NCBI RefSeq assembly: GCF_035582795.1
Contig: NC_134371.1
Span: 51,129,001-51,193,000 of the forward strand
Direction: 5' to 3'
DNA length: 64,000 nt
Origin: Mycteria americana
Taxonomy: Eukaryota; Chordata; Aves; Ciconiiformes; Ciconiidae
The position numbers were made by a program, and so were the translations under genes. Below the pieces are notes generated by a model. The model was not told the origin of the DNA, made no database searches, and worked only from the letters and a program-made list of their open reading frames with translations. This document shows, piece by piece, positions 59,701-64,000 of this stretch (position 1 is its first letter; each line of letters begins with the position of its first letter).

Positions 59701-62700
59701 CTCTGGAGAGCAAGTGTGCCAAACTGTCATGTTATTGCTTCAGCCTTTGCAGATAGGTAAGATGCACTTTCTCATGTGATTTCTGAATTAAATTATTTTC
59801 TCATTTATTTATCAAATTAGTAGCCTTTGCTGGAATAGTTTCAGAATATGTCTGTCCTGACAGGCTTTACAGTCTATTATATTCTGCAAAATAACACAAG
59901 GTATAATTTTCATGCTTATATTGGCCTGTCAGAAAAAGATTTTTAGGTGGGATTAATAGCATCAGTTGAAAAAGCAATATTCAGCTATTTTTACAAGAAT
60001 GTGGTCCTGTGACAGTTATATTTAGAGGTGTAAACCATTCATACTGTTGTTACAGAAGTAGAGAATTACATGGATTTGTGAAATTCGTCATTATTTAACT
60101 TTTAAAACCTACAATTCCATATTTTCATAGTATAAAACTTTTATTCCAGATTGAAGCAGGTTGAAATATTTGATTGGCAGGGAGAAGCATTCTTCTGGCT
60201 TACATATAAAAACTAAAAATGTTGATTTTGGACACCCCCGAAGTAGGTAACAAGTAGTAGTTTCTGTTTTGATACGTGAGACGAAATCAAGTGTCTTGTA
60301 TCAAGTTTAAGTCTGATTGTAGCAGTGTCGGAGATGTGTTATTGAATTATGTTCGAATTTAACAAGAGAAGCATTTTGGTAATTAGAAGTATGTGGCTTT
60401 TTGGATCGCCAATTTGCAGTCAGCCTGCACTGAGTGCAGTTTAAGTGGAGAGCCACTTGTGCTACTTCCTCAGTCTGGGAGCCCCTCTGCGGGTTCTGCC
60501 ATGGAGCATAGAACAGTTCTGAGCTGCTTCAGGTGGAGTCAGATCTCAGCAGAAAGGTTGGGCCATTGCCTCTGGTTTTGCCAAGCACAGAAGGAGTCAA
60601 GCGATAAAGCAAGAATAAATCAGTTTTCCAGATCAGATAAATGAATATTATTTCACTTAGACTAGTTCTAGAAAGGCAGATTTTGTTTCGGTCCTCATCA
60701 CAGTGCTACAGAGAAAGGAAGAATGTGTTGAAATGCATGACTGCTTTAATATTTGTCATTCTCAAATATATGGTCATCTTAACTACAGCCGATGATGTTT
60801 AGTCTCGCTGGATTTGCTCATGTGATTTCAGGTATCAGTCCCTCTCCTTCCCTGAAATGAAAGGCTTTCTTATGTAGTCACATTGTTTTTCTTTACGTTT
60901 TCCTCTACTAAGTAAGTAATAACTTAATGTCTCAAAATGTTCTCTCTCTCTCCCCCCCCCCCCCCCCCTTTTTTTCCCCTTTCCCCCAGTGCTTTTGAAA
61001 CTTCAGAACAAGAAGGCCTACTCAGTGGGTTTATCTTTGGCCATGATTATGAATCAGCTTACTCCCTTACCTGTACCTTATACAAAACAACAAATACAAG
61101 AAGATAAACTTGGTCTCTGTCAATGTTGTAATGCAGTGGTGGACTTTGCTAAGCCTTTTGTGAATGAAGTTGTTAAAAACATGGAAAAGTCGTCAGAATA
61201 CAATGACATGGAGCTGAAAGAAGAATTATTAAAATTGTGAGTGTTTTATGTTAGTGTAATATATTCCTATAACTTAACAAAATGAACAGTAGGCATTTGT
61301 AACATAGGCAGTAAATAAATAATCTTATTAGTGTTTTATAATGCTGCCAACTTATATTAACTAATGTGGTATTTTGAAAAAGAAAAACCCTGAATATGCC
61401 TTACATATTTATGAAGTGAGAGAAGAAAGGTGAAAATAATTTTTTATTTTTATTTTTTTTTTAGTACAGGGAAATGGTAAAGAAATAACTAGTCTCTATG
61501 CTGTGAAGCTGTTTTGGTATTCTTCTGCTTCTCCTCAAATTTACAACAGTGAGGATAATCATATTCTGGAGGTGAAGTCTAAGGAATGCATCTACAGGAG
61601 ATGTTCTTTTTTTTTTTTTTTTTTTATTCTCCTTGGAATATTGGGAATAGCAGCAGCTACTATGAGTATAGACTTTATTCTTGGTCATCAGTGACACTGT
61701 TGTAGTCTGTATTTGTGACCCTGTTGGTGATTTAGTTTCACCCCTCTTTATTTCAGCTGTATGAAAAGCCTGAAATACCCATTATTGACAGCTCAGCTTG
61801 AGCAACTTGAAGGCATTGAAGAACATCCCTTTCGGCATTTTGCAAATGAAATAATAGTAAGTGCAGTCAAAATTAACTACAGTGTTTGCAAAACCAGTGG
61901 TCTAGTTCAGAATTACCTATAATTCGTTCTAGAGCTCATTTTGCTTCCTTTATTGGTTAGTGGGATGACTTGCTGGGCCTTGTAAGATAGTGCAGGTAGA
62001 TAAAGGTCTAGAACAGTTCCAGGTTCCATCTCTGGAAGTTACAAATCTTGCAGACACAATTTTGCTCCTTATAAACCAGTTTGGACTGCTCTCTGAATCA
62101 GCAGCTGCTACTTTGCTGTAACTGCTTCTTTTTCTTGGTGATGTATGAATTTATTAGAATATCTCAAGGATCGTCTTTGCTGCAGTATTATGTCAGGGCC
62201 AAATCTAAATGTTGCCTTTAATCCAAGTGTTGCACAGAGAGAAATCTCCAGTGTGCCTAGTGCAGTGCCAGCTGACTATTAAAAATATAAATTGATGCTT
62301 GACTGCTGCTGATGCTATAACTGGAAATTCAGTGGGAACATGTCCACTCCATGCTACCAATGCAGTTACTCTGGTTTTGAATGTTTTACATAGCAGCTGT
62401 GTTTTATTAGAGCAAGATTATTGTGGGTATAGATAATTTTATTTAAATTTGCAGCAAAACCAAGCCTTATAAGGAGATAGTCAGGTACAGTCCATGCATA
62501 TGTTGGAACACACAATACGTGTATGTTTTCAGAAATAGGACTAAGAGTGATTCATAAAGTTACAGCAAGTAGAGCTGTGCTTTGTTCATGTTTTGAATGT
62601 GGTAAAGAATATTTCCTCTCTTGCACATATCCAAATGTAGTGGCTTGGCGCCAGCTGGCAGTGAAGCCCGCACCCAGTCACTCACTTAGTGCCCCCCCCC

Positions 62701-64000
62701 CCCCCCCCCCCCCAGTGGAACGGGGAAAAGAATCTCAAGGGCAAAAGCAAGAGAAACTTTTGGGTTGAGAAAAAGACCATTTAATAAGTGAAGGAAAAAA
62801 AAAAACCAAGGGATGTAATGGCAGTCACTCGCCACCTCCTACCAGCAGACTGATGCACAGCCAGTCTCTGAACAACAGTTAATCTGAAAAATACTGCCTC
62901 CCCCCCCAGCAATGTGTTGCTGAGCGTGATGTTATATGGTACGGAATATCTTTTTGATCAGTTTGGGTCAGCTGTCCCAGCTGCATCCCCTCCCAGCTTC
63001 CCTGCTTACTGAGGGGGCAGAGTGAGAAACGGAGAAGGCCTTGACACTGTACAAACGCTGATCAGCAATAGCTGAAACCGATCAGCAATAGCTGAAATAC
63101 TGGTTTGTTATCAACATTGTTTTGGTCACAAATCTAAAACACAGCACCATATGGGCTGCCATGAAGAAAATCAACTCCATGCCAGCCAGACCCAGTACAC
63201 CAAGTTTAAAATATCTGTAAAATATCAGTTGTCTGTAATTTTCAAGTGCATGGTTATACAATGATTTGTGTTGGGCTGATGAAATGAAGGAACCTTCTTG
63301 ACAGCCAGGTGCTGGATTATTTTATAACAGCTTATTCAGAAGCAGCGTGGTATATCTTATAATGAAATATAAGGGTAGAAAATATTCCCAGGACTAAATG
63401 GAGTTTTCCCTCAGGATAGCCAGTGGGCCGCTAGTTGGTAACACTGAATAGACAGTAACAGCTCATTTGTATCAAGATTGCAGCTAATGTCTTCCACTCT
63501 TATAAAACAAGCTGACCTTTTTAGACATATAGGAGAACAGAGCACTAAATGACTATTAACTAGTTATTAATATTTACTGTTAACAAAAATACAATTCTGG
63601 TTTTGATAACTGCCCATTAGAATTCTTTTCTGTAAGTTGTTTTGTTAAGTATGGATATACTTGTTTCTCATGTTATTGTTGACTGTATTAAAGAGTAGAG
63701 TTAAGTTTGAGCATTGGTCTTTGTTCTACCTTGTTATCCTTGATTAGAGGAGGAAAATTCACAAGTTGAATACAGAAAGACAAAAGTCAAAGAATGCCTG
63801 GAGCTAGAGGGAAATGGAAGTTACAGAGAAGGTAGAGTGGAGGTGAAGCTGGCTGAGGGACAGAGGAAATCCAGCTATTGGAGGAAGATGGCTGAAATGG
63901 CTGTGAACTATGAACTAGGGAGTTAGAAGACAGACAGCTTTCTATATGATACAGTGGAGGAATTAGTCCTAGAAGAGCTGAGAGACTGGGTCAGGGTGTC
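56675..64000 (+). CDS. GLMN: GLMN, glomulin (5' part; gene continues beyond the window)
   Basis: Glomulin (FAP68) binds the RING domain of RBX1 and inhibits cullin-RING ubiquitin ligases; in humans its loss causes glomuvenous malformations. Six coding exons join in phase: 56675-56713, 57195-57320, 58718-58837, 59648-59756, 60990-61236, 61757-61856, giving 247 codons of a protein that is 594 residues in human. Landmarks in order: MAVDELQAIIQRCQILEE, LLEVIQNEKNKVIIKNMGWN, LCNPKELFLGLLEQIE, LLLQPLQ, PLPVPYTKQQIQ, GLCQCCNAVVDFAKPFV and MKSLKYPLLTAQ. The RBX1-binding C-terminal half is outside the window; what is here is the N-terminal helical repeat region. The Met chosen aligns with mammalian MAVEEL; an upstream in-frame ATG also exists. 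The next exon is not found before 64,000. Confidence 0.95.
57195..57320 (+). CDS. GLMN: GLMN coding exon 2
   Basis: Forty-two codons from QILEETDFKGEDFNLFQVAG to EVIQNEKNK. Acceptor TTTCTAG/CAAATT, donor AAG/GTGAGT, phase 0 at both ends, so skipping keeps the frame. Confidence 0.96.
57321..58717 (+). other. GLMN: GLMN intron 2
   Basis: About 1.4 kb; contains the sense-oriented solo LTR at 57628-58134. Outside the LTR it is AT-rich with no exon seen. Confidence 0.8.
57628..58134 (+). mobile_element. Solo LTR A (avian ERVL-like), sense to GLMN
   Basis: About 507 bp starting TGTACTGGGTTTGGCTGG and ending CCCACCACA, i.e. TG...CA ends. Flanked by GATGG and GATAG, an imperfect 5-bp target duplication. 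An AATAAA lies at 57889-57894. No internal retroviral sequence is present, so it is a solo LTR left by recombination. The first ~270 bp matches LTR B at 63.2 kb closely in inverted orientation. Assignment to ERVL rests on the terminal sequence and 5-bp duplication; the family was not checked against a library. Confidence 0.85.
58718..58837 (+). CDS. GLMN: GLMN coding exon 3
   Basis: Forty codons: VIIKNMGWNLISPLVRCIFM then YKQEDDKREHCLKILDQLAQ. Matches the mammalian block after NEKNK. Acceptor TTTGTAG, donor CAG/GTATGT, phase 0 at both ends. Confidence 0.95.
58838..59647 (+). other. GLMN: GLMN intron 3
   Basis: About 0.8 kb of AT-rich intron with no transposon or exon recognised. Confidence 0.75.
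59648..59756 (+). CDS. GLMN: GLMN coding exon 4
   Basis: Reads LCNPKELFLGLLEQIEQTSG then EQVCQTVMLLLQPLQI. Acceptor CTGCAG/CTATGC, donor GATAG/GTAAGA; phase 1 at the end. Confidence 0.95.
59757..60989 (+). other. GLMN: GLMN intron 4
   Basis: About 1.2 kb, ending in an unusually long pure-pyrimidine tract before the exon 5 acceptor. No other feature recognised. Confidence 0.75.
60940..60987 (+). repeat. Long polypyrimidine tract with C17 at the GLMN exon 5 acceptor
   Basis: (TC)n, seventeen consecutive C, then T and C runs up to CCCCCAG. It serves as the polypyrimidine tract of the acceptor but is much longer than usual and prone to length variation. Confidence 0.85.
60990..61236 (+). CDS. 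GLMN: GLMN coding exon 5
   Basis: 247 nt reading LLKLQNKKAYSVGLSLAMIM, LTPLPVPYTKQQIQEDKLGL, CQCCNAVVDFAKPFVNEVV and ELKEELLK. Starts in phase 1 and ends in phase 2 at AAATT/GTGAGT. With the C from exon 6 the split codon becomes TTC (Phe), as in the mammalian LLKFC. Confidence 0.95.
61237..61756 (+). other. GLMN: GLMN intron 5
   Basis: About 0.5 kb, AT-rich with several T runs; a short open stretch near 61.5-61.7 kb is not supported as an exon because exon 5 joins exon 6 directly in phase. Confidence 0.75.
61757..61856 (+). CDS. GLMN: GLMN coding exon 6
   Basis: Reads CMKSLKYPLLTAQLEQLEGI then EEHPFRHFANEII, matching mammalian CFKSLKCPLLTAQ and DPFRYFASEII. Acceptor TTTCAG/CTGTAT, donor ATA/GTAAGT; phase 0 at the end. 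Confidence 0.95.
62636..63199 (-). mobile_element. Solo LTR B (avian ERVL-like), antisense to GLMN
   Basis: About 564 bp on the minus strand, starting TGTACTGGGTCTGGCTGG (high coordinate) and ending CCACTACA. Flanks CCAAA and CCAAG give an imperfect 5-bp target duplication. Relative to LTR A it carries a local tandem duplication of GATCAGCAATAGCTGAAA (63059-63099) and a run of 22 C at 62692-62713, and its distal half differs. No internal retroviral genes are present. Confidence 0.85.
62692..62713 (+). repeat. Poly-C tract inside LTR B
   Basis: Twenty-two consecutive C (poly-G in the element's own orientation); a likely site of length variation or assembly error. Confidence 0.9.

Larger units (their letters stand above)
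61857..64000 (+). other. GLMN: GLMN intron 6 (incomplete in window)
   Basis: Begins after exon 6 and runs to the right edge. It holds LTR B (62636-63199, antisense). I do not find the next GLMN exon, expected to begin GFLSAIG-like. The last 250 bp is purine-rich, with no exon recognised. Confidence 0.75.

Noticed and set aside
61503..61694. Open frame in GLMN intron 5
   Set aside because: It contains a long T run giving poly-Phe, and exon 5 joins exon 6 directly with the correct split codon.

Overview
The window is avian nuclear DNA. Three things show this: a CR1 LINE with the avian-type octamer 3' end, two solo LTRs with the TGTACTGGGTTTGGCTGG terminus of bird ERVL-like elements, and the divergent gene pair RPAP2 / GLMN, whose proteins I recognise exon by exon. 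The same head-to-head pair lies on human 1p22. The LTRs point to Neoaves, but the species cannot be named from sequence alone. There are no operons, CRISPR arrays or phage-like features. I see no convincing new biological system. The unusual items are transposon-derived structures and small changes at gene ends.

Layout. Bases 1 to about 11.36 kb are the 3' flank of RPAP2, with no gene I can support. From 11,688 to 54,827 on the minus strand lies RPAP2, the RNA polymerase II CTD Ser5 phosphatase and assembly factor. Twelve coding exons join in phase to give 627 residues. Its last intron is about 20 kb. The intron between coding exons 9 and 10 carries a young 5'-truncated CR1 whose reverse transcriptase frame is still open for about 800 codons. 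Older CR1 relics lie in the intron between coding exons 7 and 8. Around 54.4-55.1 kb a CpG-rich segment holds the RPAP2 start and probably the GLMN first exon, so it is a likely bidirectional promoter.

From 56.6 kb to the right edge lies the 5' part of GLMN (glomulin, an RBX1-binding inhibitor of cullin-RING ligases) on the plus strand. Six coding exons give 247 codons in phase, and the gene runs out of the window. Two related solo LTRs in opposite orientation, in GLMN introns, bracket coding exons 3-6.

The two genes share a promoter region but no known pathway: RPAP2 acts on RNA polymerase II, glomulin on ubiquitin ligases. Exon edges were chosen by hand from GT/AG sites and reading phase. 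Introns and flanks not described otherwise hold only low-complexity or unrecognised AT-rich sequence.
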